A DNA stretch of 64,000 nt from NCBI GenBank assembly GCA_002794785.1, contig NBBA01000017.1, positions 558,001-622,000 on the forward strand, in the 5' to 3' direction. The notes beneath the pieces were generated by a model. It worked only from the letters and a program-made list of their open reading frames with translations, searched no databases and was not told where the DNA came from. The stretch is from Coniferiporia sulphurascens (Eukaryota > Basidiomycota > Agaricomycetes > Hymenochaetales > Hymenochaetaceae). Both the position numbers and the translations under genes were made by a program. Shown piece by piece: positions 32,808 to 49,974 of the stretch. Position 1 is the first letter of the stretch; each line of letters opens with the position of its first letter.

Positions 32808-33591
32808 ATGACCACTGATACTGTGATAAACACGATTCCTGGGGGTGTCTCTGATAAGAAGCGTAAACTCGAGGAGACTCCGACGACTGCGCCCCCGCCC
32901 CCGCCTACATCCCAGCTATTAATCAAACGTCTTTCAGAAAAGGCGCGATTGCCAACGCGTGGATCCGCGTTTGCAGCAGGATATGATATCTACAGGTGTG
33001 TGGTCTCTGACATAGGCACGATGGGCACCACTGACGCGTCGTTTTGTGTCTCATTGAACATAGTGCGGAGAAGAAAGTTGTACCGGCAAAAAGCAAGGCT
33101 CTCGTTGACACCCAGATTTCCATTGCTGTCCCGCAGGGGTGTTATGGGCGCGTTGCTCCGCGCAGTGGACTTGGTACATATTCTCATGTCAATCTATTTC
33201 TGCGCAGTTGTCCGACCTCTCTCACAGCCTCCAAATTCATGATTGATACTGGTGCTGGGGTCATCGACTCAGACTACCGCGGCACGGTGTTTGTTCTTCT
33301 TTTCAATTTCTCAGAGTCTGACTTTGAAAGTGAGTCGTGTTTGATGCCGGTGCTCTTCTCTGGACGTAACGTCGACGCATTGACGCCGTATTAATAGTAC
33401 AGGAAGGCGACCGAATTGCCCAGCTTATCATCGAAAAGATCGAGACACCTGATGTGATCGAGGTGAACGTAAGTGTCTTGAATATTTTAGACGTAACGTG
33501 GACTTAACCGCCTTTGCAGGATTTGGATGAAACACTTCGAGGTGCCGGGGGATTTGGCTCGACCGGTGGACACACCGCATTGTCACAGTGA
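32808..33591 (+). CDS. DUT1: dUTP diphosphatase (dUTPase)
   Basis: It hydrolyses dUTP to dUMP and PPi, keeping uracil out of DNA and supplying dUMP for dTMP synthesis; active as a trimer. The ATG at 32808 gives a 40-residue leader, then [20 protein letters not shown] and AGYDIYR (motif 1, before the first intron). Next come [15 protein letters not shown] (motif 2), [19 protein letters not shown] (motif 3), [14 protein letters not shown] (motif 4) and the C-terminal [11 protein letters not shown] (motif 5), which closes the active site. All five motifs are present. Introns at about 32997, 33175, 33331 and 33471 join in frame. The first intron also holds a minus-strand ACGCGTCA. The track of MCB boxes upstream fits S-phase expression. 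Confidence 0.95.
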
Positions 33592-33725
33592 GGACTGTCT
33601 CCAGCTTATCTTGTCGTACGCTTTCGATGTAGAGCGTATGTATTTTTTGAGAATATAAAATTGGGACCTGTTTCGTTTTGTTTCCGGTTTTATAAAGTAC
33701 TCTTTGGTTGGTGCGTGCCGGCCGC

Positions 33726-34917
33726 ATGGCCCGAGCACGTGGCTGCAGGGCGCATACACGGGCGACCGTCTCTTGCCATGGCTCCTCGATGCTACTGTCA
33801 CCGATAGGCAGCCCCTCAAAGTATCAGGCCTCGCTGTGCCGACCGCTCCCGCCTCTCGCTCACGACGTCGAGTCGCTTGACGACGCCGACAACACCCCAA
33901 CAAACGAGCTTGCTCTTCCCGTTGAACTCATCTTTTACATCGTCGAGCTCGCGAGCATCCATCATAGACGATCCGCTCTTTCCCTCTGTTTTGTCTCATC
34001 ATGGGTCCGCGCAGTCGTGCTGCCATGCATGTACAACACTGTTGTCCTCCATGGCAGCACGCCCACACCATTCGACCAAATACACGCCCAGTGCAACCAA
34101 GATGCAGACGCAGAATGCGCTTCCCGATTCGAGCAGGTTGACGAGCCCCTGTGTACACTGCCGAGCCCGCTGCGGCATATTCGCGCGCTCTGGCTCGACA
34201 TCCCCGCCGAGCGCGCACCGCACACTCTCGACGCCTGCCCACAGCTTGTGCAGCTTGCATTGCCGCTCGAGGCGCATGAGACGATCTGTCGCTCTCGCCT
34301 TTGGCGAGACCCGATCCGGCACGATATCACACCCTGCCGGTCGCTCACCGTACTCGGCCAGTCCCATCCGCACCGATGGGCGCCACTCACGCAGAGCAAG
34401 CAGGGCCTTGCTTTCCTCCGTGGGCTAACGCATCTGCGTCTCCTTAATTTGTGTCTCTCGCACTACAGTGAGTTCACCGTGCGGCGTGTTGTCTCGGAAC
34501 TAGTCTGACGCCGGTAAACTAACACGTTTCCCTCACAAAGTTCCGCTCGAGTACACACCTAATCTCACACACCTCTGCCTACCCTTCTTTGACCTACGTG
34601 TCGCCGAAGGCGCTGCTTCGTTCTCCGGGCTGGATTACATCCTCGCACAACCGCATCTGCGCATGGTCGTGCTCACACTGAACCCGCGCTATTGGCGCTT
34701 TGAAGAACTGAGCTTGAAGGGATGGGCCGTGCGTGCAATGGCGCGCGATGAACGACTGTACGTTGTCGCTGCAACGCGGGACGATGCAACGCGGGACTGG
34801 GACGCACCGCGCCGCGACTGGGAGGACGAAGCAAACGGCGGGCTGAGCGTATGGGAGAAGGCCATACAGGTCCGCCGCAAGTTTCTGGCGCGCCTCTCGC
34901 GTAACTGGGATCCCTGA
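33726..34917 (+). CDS. F-box-like hypothetical protein
   Basis: Open frame of about 260 codons, then a likely 54-nt intron (donor about 34483, branch ACTAAC, acceptor CACAAAG near 34537) and a second exon to the stop at 34917. Residues around LPVELIFYIVELASIHHRRS and ALSLCFVSSWVRAVVLPCMY resemble a degenerate fungal F-box followed by the usual VLP.LY segment. Leucine-rich stretches (THLRLLNLCLSHY, LTHLCLPFFDLR) follow. Such proteins are abundant in basidiomycetes and may serve as ubiquitin-ligase adaptors. The start is uncertain: ATG 33726 or a later one. The C-terminus is charged (RDDATRDWDAPRRDWEDE). Function not assigned. Confidence 0.55.
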
Positions 34918-35129
34918 ACAGTACGTTTACGCCCCATTCGCTACGGAGTATGGGCAAATGGCAATTTGGTGTTTCAACGACGGTTCGGTATCGCATGGCG
35001 ATGTTGCAATTTCTTGCTTACTTCCCTCAGTCTCACTATTAATCACCTCTTTCGATTCACTTGTTGTGCTTTACCATGGTCTTTTATAAACCTACAACTT
35101 TGGGCTCCGGATTTTTATATACCCCCTAG

Positions 35130-35330
35130 CTAGTCGCTATCAATATGATGTAGCTTTCCCGCTAACGGTGCATTTACCGTTCTTTTTAGATGACGCACAC
35201 GCGAATCAAACCTATGCTTAAATTCTAAGTCCATTAATTTCCGCACGTCGCCGAATATTAACGCTAGCTTCCGCAACGAGATCAGCTTTCGTCTCGGGCT
35301 TAATTCACCACTCGACGAGCTCGAAGACAT
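35130..35330 (-). CDS. Small basic hypothetical protein (66 residues)
   Basis: The ATG at 35328-35330 reads MSSSSSSGELSPRRKLISLR and continues basic and helical (LIFGDVRKLMDLEFKHRF) to a stop at 35130. There is no known motif and no supporting intron. It could be the last exon of a longer gene or chance; confidence is low. Confidence 0.25.
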   Translation of the reverse strand: MSSSSSSGELSPRRKLISLRKLALIFGDVRKLMDLEFKHRFDSRVRHLKRTVNAPLAGKLHHIDSD

Positions 35331-35523
35331 GGTTGTATTTTGCAGAAGCCGGCGACTCTGATGCGGCCTGAGCCCCAAGGAGTAATCTTAAGCTTTCGGA
35401 GTAAATATTAATGACCCCGGGGCATCAGCATCGACTCGGACGAGCAAAGTACGAGCAGGTGTATCGCGAGAGGTGCCACGTCCTCCTGGTGGTCAAGGAA
35501 CCGGCCCTCTCAACACCCACACC

Positions 35524-36468
35524 ATGAATACTGCTGCGAGTCGACATCATCCCCGCACTGAGCGGGTAACCACTCAGGCTGGTCTCACACGCCGGCAGCC
35601 GTCCGTTCCCACCGTTCAAGCTCCGATAGCAGGACGCAGTACAGACGACCCCGTAGACATAGACCTCGGGCACGTTTCCAACGCCGAGGCGCGCAGGCTC
35701 ATCCGGAGGCGCAACCGCGAATACTTCAGCAAGCACATATGGAATCCAGCACTCCAGCAGGAGTTCGCTGGCGCGTACAGGCTGGCCCATGCTGGGGAGA
35801 CATCTCAAGAAGGGCGTGGCGGCATAATGGATAATAGGTACGAAATGAATAGTGGACCGGAGTGGAATGGGAAGACGCGGGCACAGGCGAATGCAGACGA
35901 CTCGGAGGGCGAGTCTGACTGGGGGAAGAGCGTCCGTCACGCGCTAGCAGTGCTGCAGAACCGGATAGCGAACGAAGACCCGCGCAAGTTCCTTAGGTCC
36001 CGACGCCAGTCCGCACTACGTGTGTGGCGAGATGCGCAAAAACATCCATCGGACACGCAGCACACTTATCCGCTTTCCCCAACAACGTGTGCAACGCCCA
36101 ACTTGCCGTCCGACTCAGAAGAGGTATTCATCGCCAGACTGTTGAAGGAAAAGGGAAAAATCATGGCTAAACACAGTCCTGCGCCGTTCCCGAACCTTAG
36201 ACATGCCACGGTCCCCGGCGGACACCCTCCAATGTCACAAATAGAGGAGGTCCCGACAGGAGGAATACAAGGCCAGACAGCGGACAGGGTGAATGCAGGT
36301 TTCGCGCAGAAGTCAGAGGGAGGAAGGGCCGGTCAGCAAAATGAAAGTCTCGATGTAAACAAGTCCAACTTGAAAGCGCGCAGTTTGGGATGCCTTGGTG
36401 TCACGGTGTTCGGAAACTACTCGCAGCTGAGAGGAAACGATAAACTACTACAATTCGGTTTACGATAG
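35524..36468 (+). CDS. Hypothetical protein, Arg-rich, unrecognised
   Basis: A 315-codon uninterrupted frame from ATG 35524 (MNTAASRHHPRTERV), the longest open frame in this stretch. A basic segment (NAEARRLIRRRNREYFSKHI) is followed by WNPALQQEFAGAYRLA and polar, disordered sequence. The frame extends upstream without ATG to 35473, so a first exon may be missing; an ATG at 35411 opens a different frame. No family recognised. Lack of introns is unusual for this window. Confidence 0.4.
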   Translation: MNTAASRHHPRTERVTTQAGLTRRQPSVPTVQAPIAGRSTDDPVDIDLGHVSNAEARRLIRRRNREYFSKHIWNPALQQEFAGAYRLAHAGETSQEGRGGIMDNRYEMNSGPEWNGKTRAQANADDSEGESDWGKSVRHALAVLQNRIANEDPRKFLRSRRQSALRVWRDAQKHPSDTQHTYPLSPTTCATPNLPSDSEEVFIARLLKEKGKIMAKHSPAPFPNLRHATVPGGHPPMSQIEEVPTGGIQGQTADRVNAGFAQKSEGGRAGQQNESLDVNKSNLKARSLGCLGVTVFGNYSQLRGNDKLLQFGLR

Positions 36469-39400
36469 ACTAACTTAATTTATTCCGTCTCTAGTTTAAA
36501 CTGTATTGCCGTAGCGGCGTGGCCCCTTCAGTCAGTTGAATGCCGTAACCATGAATCAGTGTCCCTCACAGCGTATTTTCGTCTATCGACTCAGCGCAAT
36601 TCGACGTGCCTGTGTCCGTACCCGATGTTGCTTGTAGCTGTCAACTTGACTTCATCCCACGAAAATAAGGTCGACTCATGCGAAAACTTCATTATGTTAC
36701 ACAAAGTATGATGTGCAGGTGTGTCCCTTTCTTAGGGGGGAATACACTTTTCTAACGTCAATCAGGTTCGGAGAACGGCCTGTTCCTGACTGAAATGTGT
36801 TTTGAAAAGTGGGATGATTGTGCCTGCTACACAGTCAAAGCAGGCTGGACCGACTAATCTTAGGTCAGGACGATAGAGTTGCGGGCCGCTATTGAAGTAA
36901 GCGAATGTGGATTCGGAATGGTGCTTATATATATTGATTACACGGAAATCACAGGAATTGCGTCGGCAGTCACGTAATGTTTTCTGAATTGTATCAGCTT
37001 CTTTATCTTCATGGGAGACTTCGGCTGATGGTTTCCTCTCATGTCATGATGTGCCGGAGCTACCACATTAACTGCCACCGGTAACTACATATTTTCACTC
37101 GAGGGTGCTGTGCCTTGGGTAACTTCCAAATATTGGGCACTGCTGGCAACCGCGTCGGACGTTGGACGCACTGGCAGCATCTTCTGATCTAGCTGTCGAG
37201 TCGGTGTGCGCGAAATAACCAATTTGCGCAGAAATTCGCAGCGACCTCCAGTAGAACGGCTGTACTAATCCAGGGAATGTGTTTCAGAGGCATCTAGGCA
37301 TAGCTTTCGTGCCATGGAGAAATGAATGGCTGTTCACTCGGATGGAGTAACACCGGGTCCCGGAAGGTGGTACCAGGCCATCAGCCCTGACATTCAAAGA
37401 TTCGTAATACCCGCAAGCTCACCCACTCGCCACCTTAGTAGGTGCTCGGGATTGCGGGGGGGAAAACGAAAGGCGTACCTTACTCTCTTCTTTTTTTTTT
37501 AGGTCCGTCGCGGTAAATCTCTACCTCAGTGCCTGTCTGCGTCGGCTGCCGTGGTGCCTGTTTGTATTACACACGCCTCAGTACTAGCAAGGGCTTTTTC
37601 CTAGCGCATCCAGAGCTATCAATCATCCCCAAAAGGGTTTTCGCACAAAAGCAGCTTTTAATATGAATCGCTTTCCCGCAATGGTCGTAGCTCACTGAGC
37701 GCAGTCGGCTTGTCGATGGACCTCCAAGTAAGGACGTAAATGAGGCTGTCGCGTCAAGCTGGTGTGCTAGCCTATGGATAAAAAATATAAAGCACTGGAT
37801 TTGAAGACGAGCATCCTACGCGGATTATAGGTATAGATGACTTGCGTGTTCATCCAGGACTATCCTTTCTTCATTGCGCGTTGTTCACAAAACTTGGTCT
37901 CTGGTACCTCCCACCGTACGGCGGAAAATCCATGTATATTTGGTCTCACTTAAATTCAAGAAAATCTGACGCTTTGACGTTTTCATATCAAAAAAACACT
38001 GGGTCTACTAAATTCTATAATATTTACTTCAGAAAAGGAGGGGCAACTCTACTTTTGTGGGTCAGTATAAATTCGCGATGTAGTGTGTCCTGAACAAATC
38101 GCCACAATTAATATGAGCCACGACAATTTAAACGTCAGCCGTCGGCTCATGGATGCATGCGAGGGCTCCAATGCACAACTTATTATCCAATGTGGCCGAG
38201 CCCTCTTAGTGTAGGCCTCCGTAATCAGTAATAATTGTATCAAGGACAGTAATTTCAGTAAATAACGGTATCAAATGTTATAAATAGATGCGTAAATGAG
38301 AATCAGCGGTCTTTGTAGTCATCACCATCTCACCGATTCAACGTTGCGGTGCTTTAGGGGATATAGATTAGATTTGACCTCTCGCACTAACTTCGCCTTG
38401 TCAAGCCGGGACAAGGCCGCAAACAGTTCGGAACAAACCATGCTAATAAAGGCAGATACGGACGTCTTCTGATAGGATACATAGCTACCACTGGTAGGGG
38501 TCAGAGACTAACCACTGAACCTCCTCGCAAGACCGGCGAGACCGCGATGAGGGGATAAAATCTGCCTAGACGGAATGGCTGTGACATGACCGACCAGGAG
38601 CTCGTAAAAAAAGTCATCACGTCCATGGTCCGATCTACGAAGCCGGATGGCCTCGCTATAACGGCAAGTGTCAGGAGGATTCTAGTTAACAATATCGGTC
38701 AGTTCGAAGTAATATTGTCGCCATCATCCTCGTGATATTTTTTATTGACCCTGGAGCTGGTAGAATAGCCGGAATCGTTTGTATACATTGAACGAGTTGT
38801 GTGGCGTCGGGTTTCAACATGTATGTGGGTGATTTTGATAAGGCACACTTCGGACCATCAAGTTATTTGCGGGGCGTTGTATCGTATTTTCCTTATCTTT
38901 GCGTCAACTGGTGGCCCACGTACTAATGAATAAGTGCCTTCTTTGCTACAAGGTGAAATTAGAGGGCCGGGAGACACTTGACTTTGGCATATCCAATAAT
39001 AGACACTATTGCTCGAGAGGGGATGGGAAATCTGTCGTATAATGTGGTGCCATCGGGTTTTATTGTGAATGTTTGGGCAACCTTTGCCAGCCGCGAGTGG
39101 ATGAAGAGAGGATGTGCCTGCAAGAAATTCAAATGCCTCACAGCCTTCAGGAACATACTTCCCCCGCCCGTCAAAAACTGGCGAAGAATATGCATCAAAC
39201 CTTTTCCCCGTATCAGAAAGAGCGCGCGTTGCGAGGGTAGATCGGCGCCAGCTTGAACTAAGAATGTCCTAGGGACGTTTTTGTGTATTGAGTGAAACGC
39301 ATCAGCCCGATCAACGGGTATGGTGAAGCCCACTACCCCCGACTGTCCGAGGACCTCCGGTGAACGGCGGGCGCGCATGCCAACTGACAGAGTCCCCCTG

Positions 39401-39809
39401 TTTGACCATACTCGCGGACTTGAACGCGCGAAAGCATGTAGTACGAGGAAAGCGACTTTGAGAATGAGTGTAGTATCCTGAGAAGTTCGAGCTTAGGTGA
39501 TGAGCATTCGCTCTTCATGCCAACAGCGCTGCCGCACGCACAACTGGTCAACTAGCGTGGGTGTTCATGTACAACTAAGGTGTTTGCCACCAGGAACTCG
39601 CTCCCAGCATCAAAACCTACCGGTCTCTATCTCTAGCTCTGCTGGCCCTTCCGGGCTTCTCCGTCTTTGTCGCACGTACATGGCTTCCCAATCACTTGAT
39701 GGCTTCTGGCGCACTACAGACATGTACTTAAAGCCAGGTAGAACTCATCATCAACCCTAGCATCGGCAGCCTGAGCTTCAGCCCCTTCGTCTCGTCCACG
39801 GCCTCTGCG
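36469..39809. other. 3.3-kb intergenic region without a supported gene
   Basis: Only short frames on both strands, none with motifs or sensible splice chains. It contains a T9-10 run near 37490 and AT-rich stretches. The promoter of the secreted oxidase presumably lies at its right end. No tRNA or transposon termini found. Confidence 0.5.
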
Positions 39810-42075
39810 ATGCGCCGACCAACTTGTGCTCTCGCTCTCGCAGCCCTCCTCCTCCACACCCGCAGCGTCCTCGCTGGATCAGATTCGGATTGTCGGATTG
39901 TCCCCGGAGACGCCGGCTATCCCACTCAGACTCTATGGAACCAGCTCAATGCTCAACTAGGGGACCGCCTTGTCTCTGTCATTCCCTCAGCAGAATTTTG
40001 CCACACACTTCCTTCTGGGAATTGCACTGCAGATCAGTGGGTTAGCTCGAACTTCAGAGGCGCCATTCCCGGTGCCATGGAAGTCGTGAGTACACGCGTT
40101 GACACGAGTTCGTGACTTTATTCTTACCGGCGTCCCCTTCTTCAGGTTAATTGGGAGCAGGTATGTTTTATGCGTCCGAAAAGTGTTACCAGCCGCCGTT
40201 GTCTAAATTGATTAAAGGACTTTACCTCGAGGCCTCCTTCGCTTTGTTTCCTGGATATTAATGCAACATGTGGACAAGGAGACGTTCCTTTACGTGCGAT
40301 CAATGTTTCTTCTGTCGCTGACATTCAGGTGACGCCTCCTGTTCTTCTCGTAATCGACAAAGCTCACAGTTTGCGCATCAGACTGGTCTGAAGTTTGCAG
40401 TTGAGCACAACTTGAAGGTGGCTATGAAATCTTCAGGGCATGATCTGCTCGGCCGTTCAACGGGCAAAGATGTACTACTTTTTTGGGTACACTACATGCG
40501 AAACGTCTCCTTCACGGAATCGTTCTTCGTCGGTGAGAAGAACGAGGGTAGTGCTGTCACAGTTGAGAGTGGTGTGCCTTTGAGTTTGTTCTATTCAGAA
40601 GCAAGGGCCGCAGGAAAAATGGTTGTCGGAGGGACTGCTGCTAACGTCGCCCCAGCGGGAGGATATGTTCAAGGAGCAGGCCATTCTGCATTTTCTCCTC
40701 TTTTTGGCTTGGGTGCCGATAATGCCCTTGGTGCGTCCGCAACCTAGCGTTCTCGTTAAAGTCTTTAAATTAACTCTTGCGCAGAGTTTAAAATCGTCTT
40801 AGCGAGCGGGGAATACATAACGGCCAACGAAATTGAGCATCCTGATCGTACGTTGATGAAGGTTACAATGTGCAAAAGTAATCTGACCGCTAGTTCTTTC
40901 ATTCAGTGTTCTGGGCTCTTCGAGGTGGTGGCGCAGGTAGTTGGGGTATAATTGTGTCGGCCACTTTCCGCACGTATCCCGCGTTCAGCGCCACGTTTCA
41001 CTCGGTAATGATTACTTCTCCAACTACTGAGGGAGCTGGACAACTCGCCGAGATACATGCACGGCACATTTTCGACTGGGATAACGTCCATGCGGGCCAA
41101 TACTTCTATTTTCTCAACGATGCACCCCTCGGCGGACAAAGCGTACACTTCTGGCTTCGCTCATACTTTGCCAACTATTCGGCGGAGGAAGCTACAGCTG
41201 CAATGAAACCCCTACTCGACGAAATGAGGGCCAACAACTTCACTGTGCTCCCTGAAACGACGAATACTTCGGTGGCAATCGACCTCGTATTTCTTCCGGA
41301 TGAACCAATGGGCTACAACGTTCATTTGGGCTCTAGGTTAATCTCAGCAGATGCATACCGGACTAATTCATCGGGAATAGGCGCAGCTTTTAAAGCGTTA
41401 CTTGACAATCCCCTTGCCCAGTGAGTAATATAGTCTCGCGTTATTCCAGCAAATTTTTAATATCTTTTCGTCCAGAATTGGGGGACATCTGGTTGCTGGG
41501 GGTGAGGCTTTCCTTCGTCGTAGTGTGGTTCGGTTTAAAATTTGATACTAATATGAATTGCACCTCGTCAGGGAAAGTATCAGAGAATGTTGATTTGAAC
41601 TCTGTCAATCCAAAATGGCGAACTGCGAAAGCACACGTATGTTTTTTTTAGTTATTCCCAAGTTCTTATGACTTTGTCTGCTGATTTATATATCCTTCAG
41701 GTTTTCCTCGCTGCGGCCTGGCCAGATAGCATGCCTGCAGCTGAAGTGGTACAAATTCGAACTAACATGACGAAACTGTATGTGCCTACGCTGGCTTCAG
41801 TATTAGAGGACGACAGTGGCGCATATTCAAACGAGGCTGACCCCTGGGAGCCTGACTTCCAGAAAACGTTCTTTGGCTCGCATTATGGGCGCTTACTTTC
41901 AATTAAAAAGAAGTATGACCCAGAGGATGTTTTCATCGTCAGAAGGGGCGTCGGTAGCGAAAATTGGGATGATGCAGGTATATGCCGTAAATCCCAAGAG
42001 TCCGAGTATGAGCACGTTTTGGATCCATACTGGTCGTTCGTGACGGCGGGTTACGAAGTGTTGTTTAAACCCTAG
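39810..42075 (+). CDS. Secreted FAD-linked oxidase (berberine-bridge/VAO type)
   Basis: Flavoprotein oxidases of this class are often secreted and act on sugars, alcohols or metabolites. ATG 39810 opens a signal peptide (MRRPTCALALAALLLHTRSV LA). The PCMH FAD-binding fold follows: AVEHNLKVAMKSSGHDLLGR, whose His would carry the covalent flavin; VTVESGVPLSLFYSEARAAG; GGTAANVAPAGGYVQGAGHS; FWALRGGGAGSWGIIVSATF. The C-terminal substrate domain ends FGSHYGRLLSIKKKYDPEDV, FIVRRGVGSENWD and a stop at 42075. Several N-glycosylation sequons (NYS, NFT, NTS). The second flavin-linking Cys of plant enzymes is absent from the GAGH region. About seven introns. Convergent with RPC1, 61 bp apart. The substrate is unknown. 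Confidence 0.88.
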
Positions 42076-42136
42076 TAAAATATTAACATCTAATAACGAT
42101 ACATGTCATTTAATACAAATTTGCGAATATCTGGTT

Positions 42137-47407
<5,271 letters not shown>

Positions 47408-47686
47408 AGCAGCTTCCTCCACACCCCCCAGACGACAGAGAATGTGCGAGAGACCGAACTAGCCCGGATTTTGAATGCGTAGAATAGAAAGACGTCAAGC
47501 AGTGAATTTTGTCGCGGCAGCCACAAGTGCTGAGGGTACTCGGTGCTGGTAGCAGTCGGGTATCGGTAAAATATCGTGAGATACCACTGCCTTTTGTGGA
47601 TATGGTCGGACGCGTAGAGCTTGCGCGTCCTAGAGGACTTGAAGCATACGTCGCCCTCCAGCGGCTGTCCTTCAACTCTTGCCAAC

Positions 47687-48850
47687 ATGTCGCGAACATC
47701 ATACGACAGGTGCGCCCCCACGAATAGTGTCTGAAGAGGAGACGAAAGTCGCCTTACTCATGTTCCTAGATATCTCACCGTCTTCTCGCCAGAAGGACGT
47801 TTATACCAAGTTGGTGCGTGACGCGCCTTGTACACTCAACTCCGTGCACCGTCTGGCAATACTGATCGGCCGAGGCGTATCGTAGAGTATGCTTTCAAGG
47901 CCATCTCAGGCTCTGGTCATACGGCCATTGCCATCAGGGGGAAGGACACGAGCATTGTCCTCACACAGAAGAAAGTGCCGGTACGTAGCAATTCATCCGG
48001 ACCTTCGGAATGTGATGTCGGCTTGAACATTGCTGCAGGACAAACTCCTCGACGCCTCCACTGTCACTCACCTATTTTCCATAACGCCTTCGATAGGATG
48101 TGTGATGACGGGGCTTATAGGTATGTGCTTATAATATTCGACACTGCATACATGATGACCCAAACGAGTGTGTCAAAGCGGATGCACGGGCTCAGGTTGC
48201 AAGAGCTCGCAGTGAGGCAACGAACTTCCGATATAAATATGGATACGAAATTAGCCCTGAAGCGCTGGCGCGCCGGATTGCAAACATCAATCAGGTCTAC
48301 ACACAGCGGGCAGCTATGCGTCCACTAGGAATCTGTCAGTACTTGTTGCCGTTTACACCCGCCTGCTGCAGTCAAGCTGAAACTGCTATGCTACCTAGCT
48401 ATGATTCTAATTGGTATTGACGAAGACTTTGGTCCGCAATGCTTCAAACTCGACCCTGCCGGCTATTTCGTTGGCTTTCACGCGACGGCCGCTGGTCAGA
48501 AGCAGCAGGAGGCGATGAACCATCTCGAGAAAAAGTGGAAGAAGCTGAATGGCGGATCGGGCGCAGATGACGCCGTCCAAGCCGGCAAGACAGTAGGCCG
48601 AGCAGAAGTGATTGAGGTGCGTTTGAAATGAGACTACAATCAAAAACATCTATTTGATGGCGACTTGCTTTGACAGATGGCAATAGAGGCTATCGCGACA
48701 GTATATTCCCAGGATTTTAAACCGGGGGAGATAGAGGTGGGCATTGTGTCAACGTCAGACGAGGAAGATGAGAAGACACGAGGCAAATGGAGGGTAATGG
48801 GTGAAGCTGAGGTCGAGAGGCACTTGCTAGCATATGCCGAGAAGGACTGA
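47687..48850 (+). CDS. SCL1: 20S proteasome subunit alpha1 (Scl1/PSMA6)
   Basis: A structural alpha-ring subunit of the 20S proteasome. Exon 1 is only 23 nt (47687-47709, MSRTSYD plus two bases). Exon 2 is 44 nt (47770-47813) and carries the alpha signature [14 protein letters not shown], joined to [20 protein letters not shown] in exon 3. Then come [66 protein letters not shown] and [20 protein letters not shown], ending HLLAYAEKD. These match the alpha1 type (YTQ.A.MRPLG, MILIGID). Length about 250, normal. Introns join in frame; stop 48848-48850. The start lies 279 bp from the divergent RPC1 start. Confidence 0.93.
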
Positions 48851-48975
48851 ATTGCGTGTTGTAATTGCATTAATGATGTATTTTGGAAGACTCGACTGCA
48901 ACAGAGCCAAATGACCCAATGCTAGTGAGCACCCATCCATTAGGCTGGATAATTAATGGGCCGCAAGAAATGTCA

Positions 48976-49352
48976 TCAACGCAAAGAAGCACCCCCAGAC
49001 TGTAATTGAGCTCGTCAGTTGTGAGTACGCGGGATGACCGCACTATTGCAGCTCACTAGTATCGCCTCCATCTCCTCTTCACTGAGCTTTCTTGAACGTG
49101 TATTCCACAGTCGTGCGGGTGCTTGCCAGAATTCGTGGTACACGCTGTGTTCATTATTGTCGGCTCTTGAAGGTGCAGCCGGACGTGAACCAGAGAGCTG
49201 AAACCTCTTTAAGAAGTCGGGAAAGTGGGCCTTGTACTCAGGTGGGCCTGCTGGATGGGCGTGCGGAGGCTGTGGTTCTGGCCCAGCGCAGTCACCGGTC
49301 AGTATGCCGTCGTGGGGTGCCAACTTAAAGGGAAAACGTACTCGCCGGCCAT
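48976..49352 (-). CDS. Small conserved protein of 84 residues, unknown function
   Basis: Three exons. ATG 49350-49352 gives MAGE, donor GTACGT. The acceptor inside CTGGGCCAG leads to PQPPHAHPAGPPEYKAHFP, DFLKRFQLSG, HSVYHEFWQAPARLWNTR and SRKLSEEEMEAI. After a donor GTGAGC and acceptor TTACAG the last codons give LSGGASLR and a stop at 48976-48978. The pattern EFW-x-AP-x-x-W followed by a C-terminal SGGAS tail looks like a small fungal protein I associate with mitochondria, but I cannot name it. The clean splice signals and coherent end support a real gene. It is convergent with proteasome alpha1, 125 bp apart. Confidence 0.55.
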
Positions 49353-49764
49353 TGACGTTTTCCGATAAAGTGGATTAATGGGGTGTGTATGCGGGCAGAG
49401 CAGACACGGAGAGAAGGATGCATGGTGAATGTTTGAGTGACGAGTCGAACGCGGCGGCGCGGCCCCGGGCAACTACAGTCGGGAGTATATCAAGAGGCCG
49501 CCGCCCCACCCGGCCCGCAATTTCCACTTCAGGCACCCCCTAAAAGGGGGGTCCTTTAGGACTAATTTTTTATTCCTGATACCTTTAGGTAGAGGGTTAG
49601 GTAGGTCAATAATTCAAGATTTCACCCCAATTGTTGGGCCCCACAGTATTTCTTTTTATGTCCTGCCGAGCCACGGCTTTTCCCTTTTTTCCTCCTTTCG
49701 TTTTCTCCCTTGTACAGTTCATCAGGAAAAAATCAGGCTACCTATGAGTGCCTATGGGACCTAT
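49353..49764. other. Gap between small gene and LINE
   Basis: 412 bp. It is GC-rich up to about 49530, then has a short inverted repeat ACCCCCTAAAAGGGGGGT at about 49536-49553 followed by CCTTTAGG. No gene found. The right edge carries CTATG/GTAG motifs that resume beyond the LINE. Confidence 0.5.
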
Positions 49765-49777
49765 GTAGTCAGTCATA
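49765..49777 (+). repeat. 5' target-site duplication of the LINE
   Basis: GTAGTCAGTCATA, identical to 56469-56481 directly after the poly(A) tail. Confidence 0.95.
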
Positions 49778-49974
49778 CAAAACCCCTTGACCTCTGACCA
49801 CCATCATCTCAACCTAAGCACAGCCACATTCGCCGCCCCTAAACTCCCTGGGTTAACCACCCACACCTGGTCCTCACTCACAGTAGACATCCGTCGAGCT
49901 GTTTTTCAACCAACTTCACCATATCCACTTCCTTTCCTCCACTTCCCCTACCCCTTTTTACTTTTCTTCCCCCC

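Noticed and set aside
33877..34428. 183-codon and several minus-strand frames inside the F-box-like gene
   Set aside because: Overlap the better frame in a GC-rich region and consist of Ser/His/Arg-rich shadow sequence.
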